DNA of 64,000 nucleotides from an uncultured Bacteroidota bacterium (GTDB taxonomy: Bacteria > Bacteroidota > Bacteroidia > B-17B0 > Aurantibacillaceae), in assembly GCA_903893815.1 (NCBI GenBank), contig CAITNS010000016.1:62001-126000 (forward strand), given 5' to 3'. A model generated the notes under the pieces. The model was given only the letters and a program-made list of their open reading frames with translations, had not been told where the DNA came from and ran no database searches. Below, piece after piece: positions 1-9,397 of the stretch. A program made the translations under genes and the position numbers. Position 1 is the first letter of the stretch. Each line of letters begins with the position of its first letter.

Positions 1-2249
1 CCAACGACACATTTATCAACCCCATAAATACAACGGTTATAAACAGTGTGGGAGGTGTTATACAATGGACGGTTAATTTACCATTTACAGATAGCACCGT
101 TTATTTTTGGAGAATCACCAAAGATTCAATTTTACCAACCGATTACACCAACTGGCGCGAAAGTTCATTTCAAGTTTATAATACAAAAACTGGTTGGGGT
201 CAATCCCATTTTCACCAATTTAAAAATGATAAATACCAATTTGTAAATTTCAATCGTCTAAATAGAAAATTTGAATTTAAAAATGATATAAAATCAATTA
301 CATGTCGAAATGGATTCCACAATGTTATACCATGGACATCAATAAATTATTCATTAAATGGTTACGTAATGCATAATCACCCTTGTGTTGCGTTTAGTGG
401 GTGGACATTTGCAATTTTTGATTCGATTTCAGCTGAACCAAGACACAGTTATCCATTAGCTACACCAACCGGAACAGGCATAACTCAAATGGATAATTGC
501 CAGTGTTACGGTAGAGTTTTAAGTGCATTTGACTACGGTATCCAAAGTTTTTGTGGTGCATTACCAACTTGGACAACAAGTATTTATAATTTGCTAGATA
601 CGTTGCCAGTTGGAACTAGAGTTTTAGCTTATAGTAACCAAAACCATTTAACATCAAGCTTTCCGCAACCTTTAAAAGACCTATTTGGTAGCATTGGTAG
701 TTTACAAATACAAACTACACCCGATACTATTCCAATAATTATATATGGCAAAAAAGGCATGCAAGCTGGTTCAGCACACGAGGTAAGAGGCTCAAGTCCG
801 AATAGTATTATTTATTTAGAAGACTCTATCAAAACAAACTGGAACAATGGTTATATCTTATCAGAAAATATAGGGCCAGCCACAAAATGGAATAGTTTAC
901 ACTGGAGGCAACAATCATTGGAATTACCATCTCGTGATAGCATTAAAGTAAAAGTGATTGGAGTTAAAACGAATGGGGCTGTAGACACGCTTGTAACTTT
1001 TAAAGACAGTATGGATGTGTATGCTTTATCTAATTATGTAAATGCGTCAACGTATCCAATTATACGATTAATCGCATTCATTAAAGATGATGTTCTAAAA
1101 ACATCTGCTCAGTTAAAAAAATGGCAAGTATATTTTGATCCAATTCCTGAATGTGCTATTAATCCGCAACAAGGCTTTACTAACAGTTCAACATTACAAG
1201 CCTTGCAAGAAGGAGACAATTTAATTGTGCATTTACCCATACAAAATATTGGCACTGTTCCTTTCACGGATAGTTTATTAGTAACCTACTGGATTGAAGA
1301 TGCTCAACGTGTTATTCATCCATTACCATATAAATTAAAGGCAAAACCATTTGTACCTAATCAAGTGATTCTTGATACGATTAAATTTAATACATTTAAT
1401 GCTAATGGTATTGGTCAGTTTGCGGGGTTTAACTATTTATGGGTGGATGTAAATCCTGAAAATCATTCTAAATATCAATTGGAACAATATCATTTTAATA
1501 ATGTGACACGTATTGGATTTAATGTAAGTAAGGATAATATTAACCCTTTATTAGATGTGACTTTTGATGGCACTCATATTTTAAATGGTGATATTATCTC
1601 ATCTAAACCACACGTATTAGTTACACTAAAAGACGAAAACAAATACTTAGCCCTAAACGACACTAGTAATTTTAAAGTGTTTATTAAATATCCTAATCAA
1701 TCAAGTGAGAGAAGAATTTTCTTTTCAAATGCTTTACAATTTTCACCAGCACAATTGCCAAACAACTCTTGTAAAATTGAATGGAGACCAGAATTTGCAG
1801 AAGATGGTAAATACAAAATGATTGTACAGGCTGTTGATAGAAGCAGTAACGTATCGGGTGCAACAGATTATAACATTCAGTTTGAAATTATTAATAAACA
1901 AACCATTACCGAAGTTTTAAATTACCCTAACCCATTTAGTACATCCACAAGATTTGTATTTACATTAACTGGCAACGAAATACCTGACATTTTTACTATA
2001 CAAATCATGACCATTACTGGTAAAGTAGTAAGAGAAATAACCAAAGAAGAATTAGGGAATTTACATGTAGGACGTAATATTACCGAATATGCCTGGGATG
2101 GAAAAGATGAGTTTGGTGACAAGCTAGCTAATGGTGTTTATTTGTATAAAGTAATCACTCGAAGTAATGGTCAATCTGTTGAGAAGAGACAAACCGATGC
2201 GGATTCTTTCTTTAAAAAAGGAATTGGCAAGATGGTAATTATGAGATAA
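1..2249 (+). CDS. Secreted T9SS-associated protein, C-terminal part (PorU2/gingipain-like cargo with ILEI-like and FlgD-like domains); 5' truncated by window edge
   Basis: Frame is open back to base 3; segment WRITKDS..GWGQSHFHQFKND; ILEI-like GTRVLAYSNQNHL..; C-terminal NYPNPFSTSTRFVFTLTG..AWDGKDEFGDKLANGVYLYKV. Confidence 0.7.
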   Translation, partial: NDTFINPINTTVINSVGGVIQWTVNLPFTDSTVYFWRITKDSILPTDYTNWRESSFQVYNTKTGWGQSHFHQFKNDKYQFVNFNRLNRKFEFKNDIKSITCRNGFHNVIPWTSINYSLNGYVMHNHPCVAFSGWTFAIFDSISAEPRHSYPLATPTGTGITQMDNCQCYGRVLSAFDYGIQSFCGALPTWTTSIYNLLDTLPVGTRVLAYSNQNHLTSSFPQPLKDLFGSIGSLQIQTTPDTIPIIIYGKKGMQAGSAHEVRGSSPNSIIYLEDSIKTNWNNGYILSENIGPATKWNSLHWRQQSLELPSRDSIKVKVIGVKTNGAVDTLVTFKDSMDVYALSNYVNASTYPIIRLIAFIKDDVLKTSAQLKKWQVYFDPIPECAINPQQGFTNSSTLQALQEGDNLIVHLPIQNIGTVPFTDSLLVTYWIEDAQRVIHPLPYKLKAKPFVPNQVILDTIKFNTFNANGIGQFAGFNYLWVDVNPENHSKYQLEQYHFNNVTRIGFNVSKDNINPLLDVTFDGTHILNGDIISSKPHVLVTLKDENKYLALNDTSNFKVFIKYPNQSSERRIFFSNALQFSPAQLPNNSCKIEWRPEFAEDGKYKMIVQAVDRSSNVSGATDYNIQFEIINKQTITEVLNYPNPFSTSTRFVFTLTGNEIPDIFTIQIMTITGKVVREITKEELGNLHVGRNITEYAWDGKDEFGDKLANGVYLYKVITRSNGQSVEKRQTDADSFFKKGIGKMVIMR

Positions 2250-3213
2250 CTAACGTATCTAAAATTTTATCTTTAGATAAAGCAACTTTTAAAATTTCCG
2301 AAGCTTGTTTTAAAATATCAGCTTCTAATGTTTTCTTATTTCCTAAAATAACATTCGCCTTTTCTATAGCTTGAAGCTCTGTAAGATCTTCCAAAATAAA
2401 AATAGCATGCCTTAAATGTTCAGATTTTAAGCCGTCGTCTTTTAGTTTCCCTAATTCCTTAATCAACCAACTTAAAGCAAAAAAAGAATCAGCATCAAAT
2501 TCAACAATAGTAGTGTTTTTAGGCTTTTCAGGCAACTTATTATACGGCGAATTTAAAACCTCTTTTGTAAAATAATTCAACTGATACTTTGATTTCTTAG
2601 TCGATTTCTTTAATTGTATCAATCCTTGTAAGGCTTGCGCGTATATACTTAACCAACGTAATTTGCGTCTTAACTCATGTACTTGCTCTTCTAACTTTGT
2701 AAATTGATATTCACATTTTTCACAAAAACTAAGAATAGCATCAACTTCATCAATCAAAGAAAAAGTAAGTTCTTCAATATATTCTTTATTGTAATCAACA
2801 TTAAACTCACTTAGTTTTTCATCAAATCTAAGGAGCTTATTATTTAACCATTCTTTCTCAGATAGGCGTTGATTACATTTGTTAACTAAACTATTTGCAT
2901 TGACTGCAAAATATTTCAAGACTTCCTTTGTTACTTTTTTATTCATTTTTAATTCCTTTTCTAAAACTAAATATTGATCAATCTCACCAAATAAATCTTC
3001 TAATTTTTTAAATCGCTTATTCCATTTATCAAATATCTTTTCATCAAATGCTTTATTATGAAGTCTAGTTAAACCTTCCAGCATAAACAATGGAGTTCTG
3101 GCATCATTGGCATATAACCAAAGTGCTGGATTTTTTTGCTTCGATGCCTCCGTTAGCAAAGCTTGCAATTGCTTACTGTAAAACAAAAACGGATTGAACT
3201 CTTTTACTGTCAT
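2239..3213 (-). CDS. Hypothetical helical protein, possibly divergent CHAD-like
   Basis: 324 aa ORF; alpha-helical, with ARTPLFMLEGLTRLHNKAF and VHELRRKLRWLSIYAQAL segments reminiscent of CHAD helices. Confidence 0.55.
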   Translation of the reverse strand: MTVKEFNPFLFYSKQLQALLTEASKQKNPALWLYANDARTPLFMLEGLTRLHNKAFDEKIFDKWNKRFKKLEDLFGEIDQYLVLEKELKMNKKVTKEVLKYFAVNANSLVNKCNQRLSEKEWLNNKLLRFDEKLSEFNVDYNKEYIEELTFSLIDEVDAILSFCEKCEYQFTKLEEQVHELRRKLRWLSIYAQALQGLIQLKKSTKKSKYQLNYFTKEVLNSPYNKLPEKPKNTTIVEFDADSFFALSWLIKELGKLKDDGLKSEHLRHAIFILEDLTELQAIEKANVILGNKKTLEADILKQASEILKVALSKDKILDTLVIS

Positions 3214-3217
3214 AATT

Positions 3218-3560
3218 TTAAATTTTTATACCGATAACACATATATCATCCACCTGCTCCAAATCACCTCTCCAATATTCTATTGATTGTTTTAATTTTG
3301 TTTTTAATCTCTTTAAGCGGCAAATGTGATTTGGCAAATAATAATTCTTTAATTGTTTATACTTAAATTTTTTACCCTTTTGGCCACCAAATTGATCTGC
3401 GTAACAATACCTTATTGGTATCATTTTTAGCTGTTTTTAAAATTACAAGGCAAGAATCGATATTCATTAATTGCGCAAAAGTAGTATACCCAATAATAAT
3501 GCTGCAAAAAGCCAAAAAATATCTTATAACCTTAAATTTCACTGACTTAAAGCTAGCCAT
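3218..3560 (-). pseudogene. Remnant of a TPR-SpoIIE phosphatase gene with internal deletion and frameshift
   Basis: N-terminal piece (signal peptide + IDSCLVILKTAKNDTNKVLL) runs directly, in another frame, into the C-terminal piece YADQFGGQKGKKFKYK...WRGDLEQVDDICVIGIKI; both match the ends of 56894..59230. Confidence 0.8.
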
Positions 3561-3590
3561 TTTTTATTAAAAACAGTTTAAATTAATAAT

Positions 3591-3598
3591 TATCTTTG
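3591..3598 (+). promoter_or_regulatory. Bacteroidota -7 element (TATCTTTG) for gltX
   Basis: Exact TAnnTTTG match 7 nt before the gltX ATG. Confidence 0.55.
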
Positions 3599-3604
3599 CA
3601 CCCT

Positions 3605-5125
3605 ATGGAAAAAAGAGTAAGATTACGTTTTGCGCCAAGTCCAACTGGCGGTTTACATATGGGTGGGGTTCGTACCGCTTTATTTAGCTATTTATTTGCC
3701 AAAAAACATGGCGGTGATTTTGTGTTGCGTATTGAAGATACCGACCAAACTCGTTATGTAAATGGCGCTGAAGAATATATTATTAACGCCTTAAAATGGT
3801 GCGGTATTGAGCCAAATGAAGGTGTTGGTTTTGGCGATGGGACTTATGCGCCATACCGCCAAAGCGATCGCAAAGAATTAGGTATTTACAAAAAATACTC
3901 AGATCAGTTAATTGCTTCAGGTCATGCATACGTTGCATTTGATACCTCTGAGGAATTAGATGAAATGCGTAAACGTTTGGAAGCTGCTAAAGTAGTGGCT
4001 CCTCAATACAACGCTATCACGCGTCAAAACATGCGTAACTCATTAACCTTACCAGAAGATGAAGTGAAAAAATTAATGGATAGTGGTGCGCCTTATGTAG
4101 TGCGTTTAAAAGTACCTCGTAACGAAGAAATTCGTTTTCACGATATCATTCGTGGGTGGGTAACTGTAAACTCTAGTCAAGTAGATGATAAGGTATTATT
4201 GAAATCAGATGGAATGCCAACTTATCATTTAGCACATATTGTAGATGATATTGAAATGAAAATTACACATGCGGTGCGTGGCGAAGAATGGTTGCCAAGT
4301 GCTCCATCTCATATTTTGATTTACCGTTATTTAGGTTTAGAAGCTGACATGCCGCAATTGGCGCATTTACCATTGATTTTAAAACCAGATGGTAACGGCA
4401 AATTATCAAAACGTGATAAATCAGGCTTGCCAATGTTCCCAATCAACTGGCATGATGAACGAACAGGAGAAAGCTATGTAGGTTACAGAGAATCAGGATT
4501 TATGGCAGATGCTTTTATTAATATGTTGGCTTTGTTAGGATGGAATCCAGGAGATAACCGTGAGATTATGAGCAAGGAAGAATTAATTGCTAATTTTTCT
4601 TTTGAACGCGTAAATAAATCAGGAGCTAAATTTGATCCTGAAAAAACAAAATGGTTCAATCAACAATATTTAAGAATGCAAAGCGATGAGCAATTAGCAG
4701 AATCTGTTACGCCTTTTTTAGAAGCTAAAGGAATTAAAAAAGATAAAGCATTTGTAACAGAGTTTTGCCGATTGATAAAAGAAAAAGCGCATTTAGTAAC
4801 AGAGTTTTATGATTTGGGTTCTTACTTTTTTGCAGCACCAACAAGCTATGATGAAAAAGTAATGGCTAAAAAATGGAATGAAAATTCAAAAGCTACTTAC
4901 ACGAAACTAACAGAAAAATTAACTGCTATAGATAATTGGACAACAACTAGCTTACATGATTTATTTGCTGCAGTGGAACCAGAATTAGGTAAAATTGATA
5001 TGCAATTAGTTCGTGTGTTAACTACTGGTGTTGCCGGTGGCGCACAATTATTTGACATGTTAGCTTTATTAGGAAAAGAAGAAACACTTGCTCGTTTAAA
5101 CAAAGCATTAGCGAGTTTATCATAG
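3605..5125 (+). CDS. gltX: Glutamyl-tRNA synthetase
   Basis: MEKRVRLRFAPSPTGGLHMGGVRTALF; KLSKRDKS motif; ATG at 3605 preferred over TTG at 3596. Confidence 0.97.
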   Translation: MEKRVRLRFAPSPTGGLHMGGVRTALFSYLFAKKHGGDFVLRIEDTDQTRYVNGAEEYIINALKWCGIEPNEGVGFGDGTYAPYRQSDRKELGIYKKYSDQLIASGHAYVAFDTSEELDEMRKRLEAAKVVAPQYNAITRQNMRNSLTLPEDEVKKLMDSGAPYVVRLKVPRNEEIRFHDIIRGWVTVNSSQVDDKVLLKSDGMPTYHLAHIVDDIEMKITHAVRGEEWLPSAPSHILIYRYLGLEADMPQLAHLPLILKPDGNGKLSKRDKSGLPMFPINWHDERTGESYVGYRESGFMADAFINMLALLGWNPGDNREIMSKEELIANFSFERVNKSGAKFDPEKTKWFNQQYLRMQSDEQLAESVTPFLEAKGIKKDKAFVTEFCRLIKEKAHLVTEFYDLGSYFFAAPTSYDEKVMAKKWNENSKATYTKLTEKLTAIDNWTTTSLHDLFAAVEPELGKIDMQLVRVLTTGVAGGAQLFDMLALLGKEETLARLNKALASLS

Positions 5126-5568
5126 TGGAATTATACTCTGACGAATATTTTATGAACGAAGCGCTGAAAGAAGCCCGAAAAGCTTTTGAGGCAGACGAAG
5201 TTCCGGTTGGCGCTGTGATTGTAGCCGATAATAAAATAATTGCCAGAGCACATAATTATACCGAACGATTAAATGATGTGACCGCTCATGCCGAAATGCA
5301 AGCTATTACATCAGCAGCTAATGCTATTGGCGGAAAATATTTGAATGATTGTACTTTGTATGTAACTTTAGAGCCTTGTTTGATGTGTGCTGGTGCACTT
5401 CACTGGAGTCACATTACAAAAATAGTATTTGGTGCAAGCGACGAAAAAAAAGGATATAGTAAAATTAATCAAACCGTGTTACATCCTAAAACAACTGTTA
5501 TTAAAGGAGTTTTAGAAAATGAATGCTCAACGATTTTAAAAGAGTTCTTTGCATTAAAAAGAAAATGA
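5125..5568 (+). CDS. tadA: tRNA-adenosine deaminase
   Basis: HAEMQAI and PCLMCAGAL zinc motifs; GTG start overlaps the gltX stop (TAGTG). Confidence 0.92.
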   Translation: MELYSDEYFMNEALKEARKAFEADEVPVGAVIVADNKIIARAHNYTERLNDVTAHAEMQAITSAANAIGGKYLNDCTLYVTLEPCLMCAGALHWSHITKIVFGASDEKKGYSKINQTVLHPKTTVIKGVLENECSTILKEFFALKRK

Positions 5569-5594
5569 GATTATTAATTAAAATACTATAAAAA

Positions 5595-5642
5595 ATTCTC
5601 TGCGAACTTCGCAATACTCTTTGCGATCTTTGCGGTTAAATA
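5595..5642. repeat. Dispersed TCTGCG../TTTGCGGTTA intergenic repeat
   Basis: ctctgcgaacttcgcaatactctttgcgatctttgcggttaaa; related sequence at 44234-44282. Confidence 0.5.
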
Positions 5643-5650
5643 ACAAAACT

Positions 5651-6439
5651 ATGAATTTAGACTTAAAACATAAACAAGCCATCGTTTGCGGTAGCACCCA
5701 AGGAATAGGAAAAGCCATTGCTTTAGAATTAGCAAACTTAGGAGCAAGCGTTACATTAATTGCTCGTAACGAAGAAGCTTTAAAAGCCACTAAAACAGAA
5801 TTAAGCACTACTGCTGGTCAGTTACATTCATACTTATGTGTTGACTTTAGTAAACCAGATGAACTAAAACAAATTGTTGAAGCCTATTTACAACGCCAAC
5901 CAACCGTTCATATTTTAGTAAACAATACTGGTGGTCCAGCTGCTGGCCCTGCGCATTTAGCCAAGACAGAAGAGTTTTTATCAGCTTTCAACAATCATTT
6001 AATTTGCAATCATATTTTAGTACAAGCCTGCTTAGAAGGCATGAAAAATGCTAAATACGGGCGTATTATCAATATTATTTCTACATCTGTAAAAGCACCT
6101 TTAGCAAATTTAGGTGTATCCAATACCATTAGAGCAGCTGTTGCTAATTGGGCAAAAACCTTAGCTAACGAATTAGGCAAGTTTAATATCACGGTTAATA
6201 ATGTCCTGCCAGGAGCTACTTCTACTGTGCGTTTAAAAACCATCATCGAAAATAAATCAACTAAAACAGGTCACGCTTTAGATGCAGTAACTAATGAAAT
6301 GATTGCTGAAATACCAATGGGTCGTTTTGGCGAAGCTTCTGAAATTGCTAATGCCGTTGCTTTTTTAGCATCACCGGCAGCTTCTTACATCAATGGTATT
6401 AATTTACCAGTTGACGGAGGCAGAACGGGGAATTTGTAA
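5651..6439 (+). CDS. SDR family oxidoreductase
   Basis: TQGIGKAIA Rossmann glycine motif, NNTGG, terminal INLPVDGG; ATG at 5651. Confidence 0.9.
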   Translation: MNLDLKHKQAIVCGSTQGIGKAIALELANLGASVTLIARNEEALKATKTELSTTAGQLHSYLCVDFSKPDELKQIVEAYLQRQPTVHILVNNTGGPAAGPAHLAKTEEFLSAFNNHLICNHILVQACLEGMKNAKYGRIINIISTSVKAPLANLGVSNTIRAAVANWAKTLANELGKFNITVNNVLPGATSTVRLKTIIENKSTKTGHALDAVTNEMIAEIPMGRFGEASEIANAVAFLASPAASYINGINLPVDGGRTGNL

Positions 6440-6574
6440 ATTTTCAATTGCAACATAATGTTAGCCTAAGCGGAGTCGAAGGCTAATGTAATCAACTTTC
6501 AATAGTTAATTCTTTTCTAGTAAATTAACAGGCTTTATCGCCTCCAATTTGCCAATTTCTCAACTTTTTAATAT

Positions 6575-6582
6575 TATATTTG
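6575..6582 (+). promoter_or_regulatory. Bacteroidota -7 element (TATATTTG) upstream of the sugar nucleotidyltransferase
   Basis: Exact TAnnTTTG about 30 nt upstream of the ATG. Confidence 0.45.
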
Positions 6583-6612
6583 TTTCTATTTATTACCTGA
6601 TTATATAGATTT

Positions 6613-7623
6613 ATGAAGATTATTATACCAATGGCTGGCAAAGGCAAACGCATGCGTCCGCATACTTTAACTGTTCCAAAACCTTTAATTAACATTGCAG
6701 GTAAACCCATAGTGCAAAGACTTGTAGAAGATATTACTAAAGTTTGTGGCGAAAAGGTAGATGAAATTGCTTTTATCATAGGTTCTGACTTCGGAAAAGA
6801 AGTAGAAGAAAACTTAATTAAGATAGCCGAATCGCAAGGTGCAAAAGGCACTATTTGCTACCAAGAGAAAGCGTTAGGAACTGCTCACGCTATTATGTGT
6901 GCCAAAGATAGCATTACTGGTAAAACCGTAGTAGCTTTTGCTGATACCTTATTTAAAGCGGATTTTGTAATGGACACTAATCAAGAAGGTGTGATTTGGG
7001 TGCAAGGTATTGAAGATCCTCGTCAATTTGGTGTAGTGAAATTAAATGAGGCTGGTGTCATTACAGATTTTGTTGAGAAACCAGAAACATTTGTGAGCAA
7101 TTTAGCAATTATTGGTATTTACTATTTTAAAGATGGCGATAATCTAAAAAAAGAATTACAGTATTTATTAGATAATAACATAACCGAAAAAGGCGAATTT
7201 CAATTAACCAATGCTTTAGAAAACATGAAGCAAAAAGGAATTGCATTTACACCTGGTAAAGTAACTGAATGGTTAGATTGCGGAAACAAAGACGCAACGG
7301 TTTACACTAACCAACGTGTATTAGAATTTGAAAAAGGAAAACCTAACTTAAAAGGAAAAAATATCGTTACCGAAAACAGTACCATTATTGAGCCTTGCTT
7401 TGTTGGCGACAATGTTGTGATTACAAATTCAATTGTTGGGCCGCATGTATCTATTGGTGCAGGTAGCAAAGTAAGTGATGCAGTTTTGAAAAATAGTATC
7501 ATACAGGCTAACACAAAATTAAGTAATACAATAATTGCAAATAGCATGATTGGCGAAGGCGCTGAAGTAAAAGGAAAAGCCTTAGACATCAGTATGAGTG
7601 ATTACACAACACTTTCTCTGTAA
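6613..7623 (+). CDS. Sugar-phosphate nucleotidyltransferase with left-handed beta-helix C-terminus
   Basis: MKIIIPMAGKGKRMRPHTLTVPKPLINIAGKPIV; hexapeptide-like IIEPCFVGDNVVITNSIVGPHVSIGAGSKV. Confidence 0.9.
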   Translation: MKIIIPMAGKGKRMRPHTLTVPKPLINIAGKPIVQRLVEDITKVCGEKVDEIAFIIGSDFGKEVEENLIKIAESQGAKGTICYQEKALGTAHAIMCAKDSITGKTVVAFADTLFKADFVMDTNQEGVIWVQGIEDPRQFGVVKLNEAGVITDFVEKPETFVSNLAIIGIYYFKDGDNLKKELQYLLDNNITEKGEFQLTNALENMKQKGIAFTPGKVTEWLDCGNKDATVYTNQRVLEFEKGKPNLKGKNIVTENSTIIEPCFVGDNVVITNSIVGPHVSIGAGSKVSDAVLKNSIIQANTKLSNTIIANSMIGEGAEVKGKALDISMSDYTTLSL

Positions 7624-7639
7624 ATCAAAACCAATAGTA

Positions 7640-9397
7640 TTGAAATTTAAAATCAATATAATTTTTAGTGCTTTAATTTTGCCATTAATGGTAATTTTTG
7701 CATTTTCTTGTAAATCAAAAAAAGGAACCTCTACTTCGTCTAAAGAAGCGAGCAACATATCCACAAAAGGCATCTCTGAAGAAAATCAAACTAAATTCTC
7801 TTTTTATTTTATCGATGGTTGCAAAGAGCGAATGAAAGGGAATATTGAATTAGCCGAAAACGCATTTAAAGAATGTCTAAAAATAGACCCGTCTTCCCCA
7901 GCCGTAAAATACGAATTAGGTAACATTTACCGATTTAATGGATTATATGACAATGCTTTGAAATACGGCAAAGAGTGCGCCAATGCAGATCCTAAAAACG
8001 AATGGTATCAATTATTGTATATCGACTGTTTACATAATAAACGTCAGTTTGCACAGGCAGCAGAAGTATATACTCGATTAATTAAAAATTACCCTAACCG
8101 CTCAGAGTTTTACGAAGGCTTAGCTGCCGAATATATGTATGGCGGTAACTACGAAAAATCGTTTAAAACATTTGACGACATTGAAAAGAAATTCGGGCAA
8201 AACGAAGCCTTTACGCTCAATAAAATAAAATTATTAAAACAATTAAAAAAAACAGCCGAAATTGAAGCTGAATTTAAAAAATTGATTGCAGCAAACCCAA
8301 GTGAAATAAGATATTACACGTATCTGTCAGAATTTTATCAGGAAACTAATCAAAATGAAAAAGCCATGGGTAATTATCAAGCGGCTTTAAAATTAGATTC
8401 AAAAAATCCTATTTTACATCTGGCATTAGCAGATTATTATAAATCGTTGAACGATAATGCTAATATGTTTAAAGAACTTGAAATTGCATTTGAAAGTTCC
8501 GATTTAGAAGTTGAAACTAAATTAAAAATTTTAGCGTCGTATTACGAGCTATCTGAATTGAATGCAGACTATAAAAAACAAGCGGATGAGTTGTGTGATA
8601 TTGCCTTAAGAGTAAACTCAAACTCTGCTGAAGTTCATAGCATCAAAGCCGATTTTTTATTGAAAGATAAAAAAGTAAAAGAAGCACGTGACGAATACGA
8701 ACTAGCTATAATATTAGATAAGAGTAGCTATAACATCTGGACTCAATTAATGGGAACGGAAGCAGAATTAGGAGAATATAAATCATTGGAGGCTCATAGT
8801 TTTGAAGCTATGGAGTTATTTCCTAATCAACCATTACCATATTTTTTTAATGGTATTTCAAACACAACTCTAAAAAACTATACAAAAGCAATCGAATCAT
8901 TTACTGATGGATTAGAATTTGTATATAACAACAATTTGTTATTAATCGACTTTTACTCGAGCTTAGGAGAAGCATATAACTCTAATAAACAATACGAAAA
9001 ATCAGATAAGGCATTTGATGATGCTTTAAAAATAGATCCAGATAATGCCTCTATCTTAAACAACTACGCTTACTATTTGTCACTAAGAAAAGAAAAATTA
9101 GAGAAAGCTGAAAAATTTTCGAGAAGAAGCAATGAATTATATCCAAATAATCGTTCTTATTTAGATACTTATGGCTGGATTTTGTATCAACAAGGTAAAT
9201 ATAAAGAAGCCGAAGTTTGGTTAGCGCGTGCCGTAAAAATTGGAAGTAAAAGTGCTATTGCCGAGCATTATGGGGATGTATTATACAAATTAGATAGAAA
9301 AGAAGAGGCGCTAAAATATTGGATGGACGCTAAAGAAGACGGCGCTGGTTCTGAATTCTTGGATAAAAAAATTGCGGAAAAAAAATTAAATGATTAA
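7640..9397 (+). CDS. TPR-repeat lipoprotein
   Basis: Lipobox-like VIFAFSCKSKKG; multiple TPR motifs; probable TTG start at 7640 (longest ORF starts 7598). Confidence 0.85.
   Translation: MKFKINIIFSALILPLMVIFAFSCKSKKGTSTSSKEASNISTKGISEENQTKFSFYFIDGCKERMKGNIELAENAFKECLKIDPSSPAVKYELGNIYRFNGLYDNALKYGKECANADPKNEWYQLLYIDCLHNKRQFAQAAEVYTRLIKNYPNRSEFYEGLAAEYMYGGNYEKSFKTFDDIEKKFGQNEAFTLNKIKLLKQLKKTAEIEAEFKKLIAANPSEIRYYTYLSEFYQETNQNEKAMGNYQAALKLDSKNPILHLALADYYKSLNDNANMFKELEIAFESSDLEVETKLKILASYYELSELNADYKKQADELCDIALRVNSNSAEVHSIKADFLLKDKKVKEARDEYELAIILDKSSYNIWTQLMGTEAELGEYKSLEAHSFEAMELFPNQPLPYFFNGISNTTLKNYTKAIESFTDGLEFVYNNNLLLIDFYSSLGEAYNSNKQYEKSDKAFDDALKIDPDNASILNNYAYYLSLRKEKLEKAEKFSRRSNELYPNNRSYLDTYGWILYQQGKYKEAEVWLARAVKIGSKSAIAEHYGDVLYKLDRKEEALKYWMDAKEDGAGSEFLDKKIAEKKLND

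Noticed and set aside
46-246. 66-aa plus-strand ORF at the window start
   Set aside because: Out-of-frame overlap with the clear T9SS-associated CDS that is open from base 3.
5578-5808. 76-aa minus-strand ORF ending ..NRKDRKEYCEVRREFFIVF
   Set aside because: Composed of the dispersed intergenic repeat plus antisense of the SDR gene; classic spurious ORF.
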